Origin: Guyanagaster necrorhizus
Taxonomy: Eukaryota; Basidiomycota; Agaricomycetes; Agaricales; Physalacriaceae
Assembly: GCF_019112545.1 (NCBI RefSeq)
Contig: NW_025064895.1
Span: 1,064,265-1,128,264 of the forward strand
DNA length: 64,000 bases
Direction: 5' to 3'
In this document: piece by piece, positions 25,160 to 38,042 of the stretch
Layout: each line of letters begins with the position of its first letter
Position numbering within the stretch: the first letter of the stretch is position 1
Position numbers and translations under genes: made by a program
Notes under the pieces: model-generated
What the model was told of the DNA's origin: nothing
Seen by the model: the letters and a program-made list of their open reading frames with translations, nothing else
Databases searched by the model: none

Positions 25160-26988
25160 CTAATCGATAATATTCAACTCCCGCTTCCTAGCCTTGGCAA
25201 ACTCATCCTTGTGGGAATCCCAAATCCTGGGTCATCATTCAGAACAATCCGCTAAGAGCTCGGGGAAGAAAAAAAGCGTACCGCTGCAGTTCCGCGATGT
25301 AGAGAGTTTGGATGCGCTGGACTTCCTCTATGTCTGGTTGATTGACTTGCTTCACGGGAATGGGACGTCCGACTGAGGGTAAAACATATTAGATAAAATC
25401 TGTAGTGGAGCACACCACATGCAGGTTCAAAGAACTTACCGACGGCGGTAATTCTTCGCCTATACGGGAGAAGACCAAGGTTATCTAACGCATCACTTGT
25501 CATCGGGGCGCCGAGGGAGAAGAAACAGACAACAGACAATTGAGCATCCCTCTTCCATGGAACAGCGGCAAAGTAAAGCCAAAGATCGCCTGAAACTTCT
25601 TCTGGAACATGTAGGTGGCAGTTCCCTTCTCGTTGGGCATTTGAGAAAAAATCTGATGGGAATTATTGTTCAGCTGTCCGGATTTTCATGGGAAAAAATA
25701 AACCGACATCGTTTTCTCCGAAAGAGAAGACCGGCACAAGGTCCGCTCTGGATGAATGAATAAGCCAAACGTTGATGAAAATATGGAAAAGAGACCTACC
25801 CTTCCTGAATCGCAATTTTGATAAACCCTAGTCTATTGCGATTTCGAAATTTTTAAAAAAAATAGATAGCAACGATTACGGTAAGATGACGTACCGTTTA
25901 CGAAGAGTCAGATCGGCGGTTCCTGGGTGAGCGCTCAGACTCTCGGCGGCCCCTCCGACGACGATAGTGATAGACTGTCCCGGTCCGCTGTGTAGGATGT
26001 TACTGCACGACTTCTTGTTCACGCTCCCCATTCCCAAATGTATCATCAGTTCTCGATAGAATGGAAGCTTAAAGTTGCTCGAAAGGGTGAGAAGATGCGT
26101 TGTAATTCCAGGGAACAGTTTGGGGAAGCCAGTCACTACACATTTCCCAAATAAAAAAAATAAAACAATGAGTTCGTGAAGGCAACATACCATCGGTACC
26201 GAAGTTTGCAAAAGCCCCCCTGGAGATGACCTTGAGCTTGGCGGGAACGTAAAATAAACCAAAGCTGAACGACAAACGTACATGCCAATGATTCCTGTTC
26301 GTAACCTGTTCAAGAAATTTTAAAACATTTGTAGTGAGCATGTCGACATACCATGTGGATGGTAACCAAAAACATAAGTTCGATTTGGCGGTAAGTCTGC
26401 CTCCTAGATGCAATGGTCAAGGCCCGCATTTCCTCGTCAACGACGGACGGACCTTCAAGCATCTGGAAAACTGTCAACGTAGGCCCCGAACAGATCAGGA
26501 AGTGCCGTCCTCACGTAATAGGATAGTATGCCACGAAATACCTCCACCACGCACACCGGCGGTACCAGTGCCAGACCCGCCCTCCGTGCTCAGGCGATTT
26601 GTCAAGGTAATGCACCCAAATCGTATAGCAAGTAAGAAGAGGCCACAACGGCGGAAAGGAACTGGATCGCCGTGTCAGCTCCGTCCTCCAAAACTGGGAT
26701 ACCAATGACACACGCACCACAGAAAGATGAACAGCGTGCAGGATCCGACTATCAGAATCGACCAAATGGACACTGCCAGCATTTCCAGCCTCCGTTGGGC
26801 CGGTATCGAGGATGGAACAAAGCTGCACGACGCCCATTTCAGCACACCGCCCAAACCCAACGAAACGGTACGAACTCGATATTGTCATGAAGAGACTTCT
26901 TTACTGGCAGTAGCGGTGTCGTTGCGAATCCCGAGAGCCTCTTCCGAAGTGACGGCTTCGACAGCGGTGGTGACTGCTTCGTCGACAT
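25160..26988 (-). CDS. DGAT2: Diacylglycerol O-acyltransferase 2
   Basis: This enzyme transfers an acyl group from acyl-CoA to diacylglycerol, the last step of triacylglycerol synthesis, at the ER and lipid droplets. Fourteen exons give 369 residues, the usual length: 26867-26988, 26718-26822, 26515-26661, 26453-26462, 26352-26403, 26282-26294, 26191-26219, 25895-26135, 25800-25832, 25708-25747, 25538-25652, 25440-25484, 25282-25372 and 25160-25226. Family landmarks are a hydrophobic hairpin (LAVSIWSILIVGSCTLFIFL, then PPLWPLLTCY), DKSPEHGGR, YYPIT, the active-site HPHG (about 143-146), GAFANFGT, KLFPGI, VGGAAESLSAHPG, PVFSFGEND and GLLPYRRRI. Several exons are extremely small (10, 13 and 29 bases). 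They are required to restore these motifs, so I trust them. The junction of exons 1 and 2 (a 44-base intron) is the least certain. Confidence 0.92.
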
Positions 26989-27250
26989 TTCCGTGGTTGC
27001 GGTGCCAAGAAGAAATTTGTCCGCTACTCTGTTTTGCCAAATTTCTGGGGATGATGCCCTACACCGCGTTCAGGACTGCAGTAATTTGGGAACAAGTACC
27101 ATATTTCCACGTGGCAATCTCCGCGGCAAGAAATTACTCATAAAGCACATGTAACGAGCAATAACATTGACATTGGATCGTCTACCACTCATCTCATGAA
27201 ATTAAAAACGTACAAAAACAAGAGGGTCGAAGATATACAGTCCTTTTTTC

Positions 27251-30223
<2,973 letters not shown>

Positions 30224-30481
30224 TATAATGGAATCGGAGTAAAGAAATAGTAGGAGAGATGAACGTTACAAAGAAAAGAGGTGGGACGCGCGTCCACGAC
30301 GTTAGTGTCTCTGGCAAATAAGCACAAAGAAAAACACGTGGGGCCCCCTTCCTGCTGTTTCTGGAAGTTACTGCTACTGTCTCGAGTACCGCAGGCGAAG
30401 TAGAGACAAGCAAGAGACAGATTGAAACCATCACTGACACGAGGGGGTGCCAGTAACATAATATTCTTTTAAAGGATACAT

Positions 30482-31401
30482 TCACATTTCTTCGTCAAAG
30501 TCGATTTCCTCAGCAGGGAAATCACCAACTTGCACCTTCTCTGGTCGTACAAAAATACCATACTTTGGCCGGCATTCAAAATATCTTTTCCCTTGTATTC
30601 TGAGAATATTTTCAGTGGTTGTATCAAGGACGCTGTGAAGAGCGACTTACGACCCATCATTCTTACCAAAAGGCTCATCATACTCTACCCCTACCCATAT
30701 CCCTTCACCAGACCCAAATTTTGTTGGCCCAACGAAACGTACGGTCCCTCGCTTACTGAACCCAGGTTCTGAGGATTCAATTTCGCATCGAGAGCCTATA
30801 GGGATATTGATTTCGGGAGTGGACTGTATCTTGACTTCGTCCTTAGGCGCAAATCTACCCACTTGGTGGCGTTGCTTATATGCCAATACAGTATCTGACG
30901 CGTTTTGATGGGTACGGCATATATGATATCACTTCATTTGTTGCACCTCACCTGGTCGCGCTGCGTACTCTGCTTCCGTTAGCTCGAACTTGTCTACTTT
31001 TGAAGTGTCTGTTAATTGCCCCGTAAATGATGTCGAAGGGTCCAAATCATCTACCTGACGCAATCAATCCCTCCGCGATAATATATACGACAGGAACGCG
31101 CATACTTTCAATACTTGTAGGCTTCTAACGCCGTAAAAGCCCAGCGGCTTGCTATCATCGGACAGTTGCGCAATGATTGTAGGGTCGCTATCCGAATTTA
31201 ACAGAGATATAGACTGATTTGCAACCGGAATGCCCGTAATCAGTTCCAGCTTTCCCTAGCGGAACAATGTCAACGGTTTTGTCGCCCCGGTAGTAATCAT
31301 CATCTAACCTTTAATTGTCCGATTGTTGTGTGGAGTTCGAGTCGCCTTTCAGATCGAGTATCAGGGGAGACCACGAATATGTTCACGACACCTGAAGACA
31401 T
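30482..31401 (-). CDS. Tubulin-folding cofactor B (CAP-Gly)
   Basis: Five exons (31309-31401, 31106-31255, 30952-31054, 30651-30894, 30482-30599) give 235 residues, matching cofactor B (Alf1 in yeast, TBCB in animals). The protein binds alpha-tubulin during folding. The N-terminal half is a ubiquitin-like domain ([50 protein letters not shown]). The C-terminal half is a CAP-Gly domain with [20 protein letters not shown] and [17 protein letters not shown], including the tubulin-tail-binding GKNDGS motif. The end is acidic (EEIDFDEEM). Domain order and length are normal, so the gene looks intact. Confidence 0.93.
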
Positions 31402-31987
31402 GATTCTCGTGAATGAGAGTGGTAAAATTCCTCTATCATTGAAATTCGGCGCGAATTCCGTGTTAGACAACGGTCACGTGCATTGATTGCCTTAGGGCGA
31501 CGTTCAATTTTTTCATCAACTTGATTTTAAAGGATGATTGCAAACGTGGGGAAAAGTAAATGTATGCTAAGGCACCGGCCTCGATCGACAGAACACAGTA
31601 ACTGCCGTGAGTATCGAAACAAGTAATTACATGCTCGCTATCGCACTCGTGTCTCAGAGATACAACTGAATTACGCAAGTATCGACAGGGCTCAACCATC
31701 TCCCTCGCATTAGTCTGCTAGGTCCTCAAATCTTCGCGAAGACCGTGACGATTATGCTTTCCAGAAGCGAATTCACGTAGACTTCTTGTACAGAGAATTG
31801 ATAGCGAGGTTGTAGGCACACTTCTACGGAAGTGGACAGTGTTAATATATCTTCTAACATATTCGCATTCTTGAAAAAGGCGAGACCCAGCAGTCCTGTT
31901 GCGAGTATAAAACTTATTATGCGGATATCGCAAGGATCGCGACCTATCTGTCGACGTTGTCGCACCCATCACTCTGGACCTAGCTGA
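31402..31987. other. Interval between cofactor B and RPC11
   Basis: Two minus-strand frames (31463-31699 and about 31718-31972) lie between two same-strand genes. Their translations match nothing I know, and I could not join them by sound splice sites into a gene starting with ATG. The stretch should include the RPC11 3' tail and the cofactor B promoter. A small unrecognised gene remains possible. Confidence 0.3.
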
Positions 31988-32519
31988 TCAGTTTTCTCTC
32001 CATTGGTGCGTGCAAGCCGTGCATCTGCTCTAGAATCAGTATTGGCAGTGCCTAGAGCACAGGTAAATCTCACCGATAGACTGCAAGAGTAATGCGGTTA
32101 CATTAAACAACTACCAAGAGATGAGGACGTAGTGAACGCACAGGTGGTCATAGGTTCGTCTGCAGAACGGATCTGAAGCTGATAGAAATATGCCTTGTCG
32201 TTGTTACATTTACCGCACGAAGCTGTAAAAAATTGAACTCATGGCGTACACAGATTTCAGAGGGCAGACAGCACCTTGTGTCGCATCCGCATGCTCCCAT
32301 GCTTGATCTCCGCCAAGAACATCGTCTATTTCTTTTCGTTTTAGTCTTGTTCTTGAAGTCATCTGCAGGGCGACGTCAATCGATGGAGGGGGGATGCAGA
32401 GATCTGTATACCTGCTTTGTTATCGGGAACTCGTATGGACAGGTGTTGCACGCCCATTTGTTATATCCCTTTTCTGAAGAAATTACCAAGAGATTCGCAC
32501 AGGTTGGGCAGAACAGCAT
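31988..32519 (-). CDS. RPC11: RNA polymerase III subunit RPC11 (POLR3K)
   Basis: Five exons (32412-32519, 32275-32362, 32142-32222, 32074-32080, 31988-32024) give 106 residues, the size of the Pol III subunit that cleaves backtracked RNA and helps termination. The N-terminal zinc ribbon is MLFCPTC...CNTC. A linker (RTRLKRKEIDDVLGG) leads to the C-terminal TFIIS-like ribbon CGKC...CTAC. The motif QIRSADEPMTTFYRC holds the catalytic acidic pair Asp87-Glu88 of the cleavage hairpin. The fourth exon is only 7 bases; without it the FYR residues and the last zinc ligands are lost. The pattern fits Pol III better than RPB9, RPA12 or TFIIS because of the N-terminal CPTC ribbon and the DEPMTTFYRC hairpin. 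It is transcribed divergently from the SPRY gene. Confidence 0.93.
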
Positions 32520-32677
32520 CACAGCCGACGAGGCGTAATGGCAGTGGAAAGCAAAAATGTCCGTGACGTAATTCGATCTTGTCGGCTTCCGGGCCGACTA
32601 CTTATTGAGGCCTGCAGCGGCGGCGGAACATATCTTAACCTGAACTCTCATTCTCGCTTGCCTACCCCTAAGTAATA
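32520..32677. promoter_or_regulatory. Shared divergent promoter of RPC11 and the SPRY gene
   Basis: Only 158 bases separate the RPC11 ATG (minus strand) from the SPRY ATG (plus strand), so both promoters and both 5' leaders must overlap. I see no canonical TATA box. The stretch has GC-rich patches such as GCAGCGGCGGCGG. Confidence 0.6.
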
Positions 32678-33698
32678 ATGTTCGGTTTCCTCAGAAATAA
32701 CAGAGCAGGATCTTCACGCACCTGTCTGTCCCAGGCTCCTCCTCAATGGTCTGCTGCTCCTGAAGTTCCAGTACAGTGCCACATCTCATTCTTTAAGAAT
32801 CTCTGCTCATATCTGTAACATAGTACGAATATGGCTTATACAACGAGGCTTCCGAACAGGAATACGATGATGCGGAAGATTTTTGTAATAAATATCCTGT
32901 ACAGCTGCCTAGAATTCTGCCCTCTTATGTCGTCGAAAAGATCAGCAACAACGGCTGCCGATCTTGGGGCATAGAAATGCCTCCTCCTGGATCTAGATTC
33001 TCTGGTACAATCCACAACATCGACACCAAACCAGACTCCAAAACTCCCCCGATTGTCAGAGTACGCACCGACAGGAATTGTCGTGATTACTGCCTCCTCA
33101 GTGACCTTCCTGTGATGGCTGGACTGTACGAAACTCCTGGAAAAGTGGGCTTCTACTATGAAATCCTTATCCACCGGATGGACGGGTTTCTTGCCATCGG
33201 TGAGCATCTAAAGTACTTCACATCACACTTGAGCTGACAACTCCCCTCGTAGGCACTGCATGTCAGCCTTATCCGACATGGCGGCTACCAGGCTGGAACC
33301 GTCTAAGTGCAGGCCTACACCTGGACGACTTCAGGAAGTTTTTCGAAGACCCGAGTGGTGGCCGTGACTATACCAATGCCCTACAACGCATCTCGTCTGG
33401 AGATACGATAGGGTGTGGCTTCGAGTTTCAGACCGGGTCCCTATTCTATACATACAACGGTATTCGTCTCCCAAATGCGTTCACTGGCATCTACCTTCCC
33501 CGCCACAATCACGATGTATATGCGGCTATCGGCGTGGAGGGGTTGTGCGATTTCGACGTGAACTTCGGCGGCGAGCTGGTCAAATGGCCCGAAGGGAACG
33601 AGTGGCAATGGAAGCTCGACGGGATTATTAGGAGACTTGGATATCCATGTAGCGGAAATAGTTTTGACGAGGAATTACCCTCTTACAGCCGGACGTAA
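32678..33698 (+). CDS. SPRY-domain protein
   Basis: Three exons (32678-32770, 32824-33199, 33253-33698) give 304 residues. From about residue 85 the protein resembles fungal SPRY domains of the Ssh4/RanBPM type: VRTDRNCRDYC, GKVGFYYEILI, FLAIG, then PGWNRLSAGLHLDD, GDTIGCGFEFQTGSLFYTYNG and DVYAAIGVEG. SPRY domains bind protein partners. Ssh4 and Ear1 are adaptors for the Rsp5 ubiquitin ligase, but no PY motif or clear membrane segment is seen here, so that role is only a possibility. The N-terminus is short and Pro-rich. The gene starts 158 bases from divergent RPC11. It looks complete. Confidence 0.82.
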
Positions 33699-33780
33699 CC
33701 TAGCAATCGAGCTCGAATTACCAAGTGTTCTTCGTATTGAGTGCAGAGCCCGTACATCAAGTAAAAGCAGATACGACTAT

Positions 33781-35062
33781 TCAATAGCGAATTGTGATTC
33801 CATCATAAGGACCACTGTTATCTTGTATATCGCCAGAGAAAATTGGTCTCGACAGCACTATCAGTACATTCGTGTGAAGGGTTTTCTTGCCCTGAACATG
33901 CGATCTTCCTATCAACACGTCTCCCGGCCGTCAAAGCTCAGTGTATCTGGACAAGAGTTCCAATTGTTGTTGTCTTCAATATGAATCTCGCCGGAAGGGT
34001 GGCGGAATCCCAGAAGTTTCGCTGATTAATTCTGTCCTCAGTGTGAACTCTCACTGTTGTATCTACAAACCTGGCAACGCCAAGATGAAATCTTTCTAGA
34101 GCGTTAAGATTGATACCGTCAGAAATCCGAAACGCAGGCTGAGGCTCACTTATTATTGACGTGTGTGAGGTTCCCAGCCAGAGCAGAATCCACGTAGTCT
34201 GCAGACTCTTGATTTCCAACCTGACATCGTGAGAGGAGAAAAAGACTTAAAATAAAGATCCATAGAAGGTACTTGAACGTACGCGAGGCATGCCATAACC
34301 GATCATCTTGAAAGTAGCATTCGTCAATTGGAGAGGGAGATACACAGCATCCAAGAGTGATAGTGCGGCGGCTGAGGGACAAGTCAATTAGCTTAGAACG
34401 GAGACTAGGTGTACAACAAACCGAGCGAATGTCCAACAAGTGTTACGCTGTTGGCGTTATGATCAGACAAAGCGGCTGTCACAGCTCGTAAGATATCTTT
34501 CGCGGACCTAGGTTGAGGCCAAAATATAAGTAGACACAGGAACAGATCTGAGGAGCCAGCTGATTTTCCCTGGGTCTCCTTGAATCCGCTGTGAACTTGG
34601 ATATGAGAACTGAGGGAAAAGGTCAAAATCCAAGTTGGTAGGCAAAAAGTCGACGTCAGTAAGTAGAGATTCGCTGGGAGAGTATAAGAGAAAACGACTA
34701 CGATGAAAATATAACTGGGACATCTCAGTAACAAGAGTGCCTTGATGAGCTACGGTCACCGTCTCCGCCAGATGCGATGGGGATGGAATCCGGGTTTCTC
34801 GTACAAGGAACTAAGTTTTGAATCAATGCCAAGAATACTCAGATACAAATCAATGGTACTCACATCCGCAATCCCAGTTAATAGTAGTACTAGGCTGACA
34901 ATACGCTGTACTAGCAAAAAATGTGTACGGTTTGTACGCTGTGATTTGGTCGTCAGTAACGACAGTAAGATAAAAGCGGATGTGGAAGGCGGAAGGGTTC
35001 CCGCTTAGTCCAAGGACCTGAAAGATCGGGAGAAAGGAGACATGTCTGAAGAGGAACATGAT
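33781..35062 (-). pseudogene. Class-3 lipase copy A, decayed
   Basis: Fragments follow the order of the intact copies B and C: a hydrophobic start (ATG at 35062), AYKPYTFFAS, NWDCG, IASGGDG, VAHQGT, SAKDILRAVTAALSD, GHSL, LLDAVYLPLQL, GYGMPRV, GNQESADYVDS, HVNNK, GEIHIEDNNNWNSCP and GPYDG. The stretch between SGGDG and VAHQGT (VQFWYVGYDPSL in the others) is missing, and the frame shifts there and again near LFP. The residue matching the catalytic histidine is Asn (DNSGPYDG instead of DHDGPYDG). These lesions mark it as a pseudogene. It lies head-to-tail with intact copy B. Confidence 0.75.
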
Positions 35063-36061
35063 GAGGTGACGGTTGGCGGGAGTAGTAACCAGCCTTTCAT
35101 TAAATATATCGCGCAACTTCTCATTGATGAGTCAAAATTGCAATGTAACAGGAGACTGGCAGAGAGATGTGTGATGATCAAAAGGCGCAGCGGGCCAGTG
35201 TGTGATACCAAGCGTTAGGCGCTCGTAAGTCGCCAGTTCGTTGTGAACAAGAGATTTATGATGTGGAAGAAAATCTGACAGAATAGTTCGGCTGCACATT
35301 TTTTCACAAGCCGACCAGCTAAACTGAGACGATCATTATACATGTCGACGAAGAGGCAAAAGAATATCAAGATCCTGATCTTCCGGAGATGTTGACTAGC
35401 AGTTCCGATTCGACCTCTGTAGGCGCGACAGATTATACAGCATCTCGGTCCAATGGGGAGAAAAGCTGTTAGGCGTGCTACAGCCCAGCATGATGAGCAT
35501 CAGGATAGCAGGCAGTGTCACAAAGTAGTAAGGATCTCCAAGAATGGGCCAGCAGCCTGCAAACGGTCTTGATGTGACGAAAGGGTTGAGCACTGAGCAG
35601 CCCTCCAGTATTTGTTAAACTGAACACATTGGTTGTCGCTCCTCTCGTATTTCAAGGTCTACTAGCACTGAAGGTCGCGACTCGCCATTGGCAGCGAAAG
35701 TTGATATTCGGAAGGAGTCCGGATGCTCACGTGAGTCACGTGATTGTTCCATTTCCTATGGCTTCGCCTCAACGTTTCCCTCCTTCTGGGATTCCATCCC
35801 TTGGAAACGACGGCTGTGTGCCGAAACCACGACATACAAAACTTTGTATGCGAAGGTCGAAATTGGAGTTGATCCTACTTGACTTTGATTACTTAACTGA
35901 GCCCGTCCCTGCTGCTATTCTCAAAATAATACTGAGAGCATTTTGCCTTGAGAGGATAGCTTCCCTCGATCCTTAAAAGACATTAAGTACAACATCATTC
36001 TCCCCATAAACAAAGCATCGACAGGCTGCATACGCGACGAAACGGATAGGGAACAATGCGT
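35063..36061. other. Spacer between lipase copies A and B
   Basis: About 1 kb holds the promoter side of decayed copy A and the 3' side of copy B. A plus-strand frame at 35,629-35,976 has no recognisable motif. I see nothing else. Confidence 0.4.
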
Positions 36062-37546
36062 TCAACAGCTTGAGTCCATTTCGACACCGTCATAGGGTCC
36101 GTCATGGTCATTTAAGTCACCAACAAGTATGCTACTGACATCCCCAACAGTACATCCCTTTTCCGGGTTGTCTTGACCTGCAATTTTTTCAGCATAAGTG
36201 AGGTAGAATGCAAAACGTGCTCTTGCCTGGGCAGGAATTCCAGTCGTTGTCGGAATCGATATGGATCTCTCCAGAAGGCTGATGAAATCCTAGAGCCATC
36301 CCTACGTGTTCAACCAAAGTCAATATATCTGTCGCGCATACAAATGTCATAGCACACCAGGCAGAATTGGAACAGGATCCTGCCTAAAAGGATTCACCGG
36401 TTAGCCTCAAAGAATGCCTGCGAATTTTGGGGTGAAACACGCCTACTTGTTATTTATGTGTGAAATCTTGCCGGGAAAAGAAGCATCCAGATAGTCGGCG
36501 AATTCTTGGTTCCCTACCTATGCATTGAAAAGTGGGTCAAGCACGCTGAAACTGTGGAGTAGATTCATATACTAACCCGAGGCAAACCATAGCCAATCAT
36601 CCTGTATGAAGCATCTAAGTGGAGGGGAAGATAGACAGCGTCCAAAAGCGACAAAGCAGCCCCTGAGAAAAATGTTTCCATTTAGATAATGTCTATACTC
36701 GAAAGTCGAACAACGGACCGAGGGAATGTCCAACAAGGGTTACATTGTTCGTACCGTATTCTGACAAAGCAGTAGTGACGGTGCTTAAGATATCCTCCGC
36801 CGACCTATACAAGGATAGAAGATAGAAGGCACTGCAAGCGAGCAGGTATCATCATGTAATGGACTCACCTGGCCTGGGAATCTCTGAAACCACTGTGAAC
36901 CAAAATATTAGAGCTAATTCCAGGGAAAAGATCGGGGTCCAAAGGAGACAGCGCGAAATCCCCATCGGTAAGGAGCGATACACTGATATTGTAAGATAAA
37001 CGGTGAGCATTCTGAGGCGGACGTGTCAAAGACATATGACACCCACATTTGTGAAGGATCCGTCCCTTGGTGGGCAACTATGACCGTCTACTCTGTCCCG
37101 TCAACATCATACGTGATCCGAACCAAATGGAATGCCGGAACGTACGGATAACGAAGGGGAATAGCCAACATACCCTACAGGCTTCAATGAATGGAGTACC
37201 GTAAATAAGCACAACGACAACTTACAAAATTGCACATCACCTCCATCACCCCCAGACGCGACGGGCTCAAAGTCTGAGTTTGCTTCGCAATCGGCTTTCA
37301 ATGAGCAAGTCAAAACAATATCAATGAAGAGAAGAATGCATGATAGGTACATCCGCAATTCCACGCCAAAGTCGCGTTGGGTTCGCAGTATCCTGCACTG
37401 GCAAAGAACGTGTACGGTTTAAACGCTGTGATTTCTGCTGAACTTAGGACAGTAATCCCTTGACGAGGATGTAGAGTAGCCTGGACTACTAGAGCGATTC
37501 TAAAGATCGTGGGTAGGCCAAGGAGGGCAAAGATGGGGGTCTTCAT
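36062..37546 (-). CDS. Secreted class-3 lipase, copy B
   Basis: Eleven exons give 298 residues in frame: 37351-37546, 37226-37294, 37146-37174, 37047-37087, 36869-36982, 36719-36804, 36577-36662, 36447-36517, 36358-36383, 36227-36289 and 36062-36177. The protein has a signal peptide of about 25 residues and the alpha/beta-hydrolase fold of fungal class-3 lipases. The triad is Ser177 (GHSLG), Asp233 (DPVPILP) and His285 (NDHDGPYDG). HQGTD and HSGF are family landmarks. Such enzymes split triacylglycerols or other carboxyl esters outside the cell; the exact substrate cannot be told. The intron after exon 10 appears to start with GC instead of GT. Same-strand copy A lies downstream; intact copy C and chimeric copy D lie on the other strand. 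Confidence 0.85.
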
Positions 37547-38042
37547 TCCTCTGGGGGAAAGGATGAAATATTCGGTGTCATTAAACCAGTCTATATATGA
37601 ATGGCTATACCTTTCTTCCAGAGAAGGGCGAAAACAAGCGGCATGATGAGTAGAGGTTTGTTTACACATGCATCTGCTGATCTCGCAGTAACTGCCTGTG
37701 CGAAGTCTTACGGAGGTTTTAAGTCCAAACTCAGAGGCAGGCCTAATAGCAGTTCTAAGAATATACCATGTTACGTTGTCTGAGATAGCCATATGGACCA
37801 CCAGGATCTCTACATCGTAGAAGACCAGACTTAGATAATGCAAATGGTGATCGTAGATGTCGTGAACCCCTAGATACCGCGTTCAAGTCAAAATAGTTGT
37901 GTTCATTATAAGTACTAAGTAATGTATAACTCAACAGTTTCCGAATCTTCCGTATCTGCACCCTACAGTCCAAGAAGTACATCAAGGACCCCACCAACAT
38001 GGAGACATAACAAAGCATAACGGCTGCAATGAGGACAAAAGA

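Noticed and set aside
37088..37145. Premature stop in lipase B after VGYSPSL
   Set aside because: A GTACGT...GTAG intron joins SPSL directly to STVIVAHQGTD, as in copy C, so the copy is intact.
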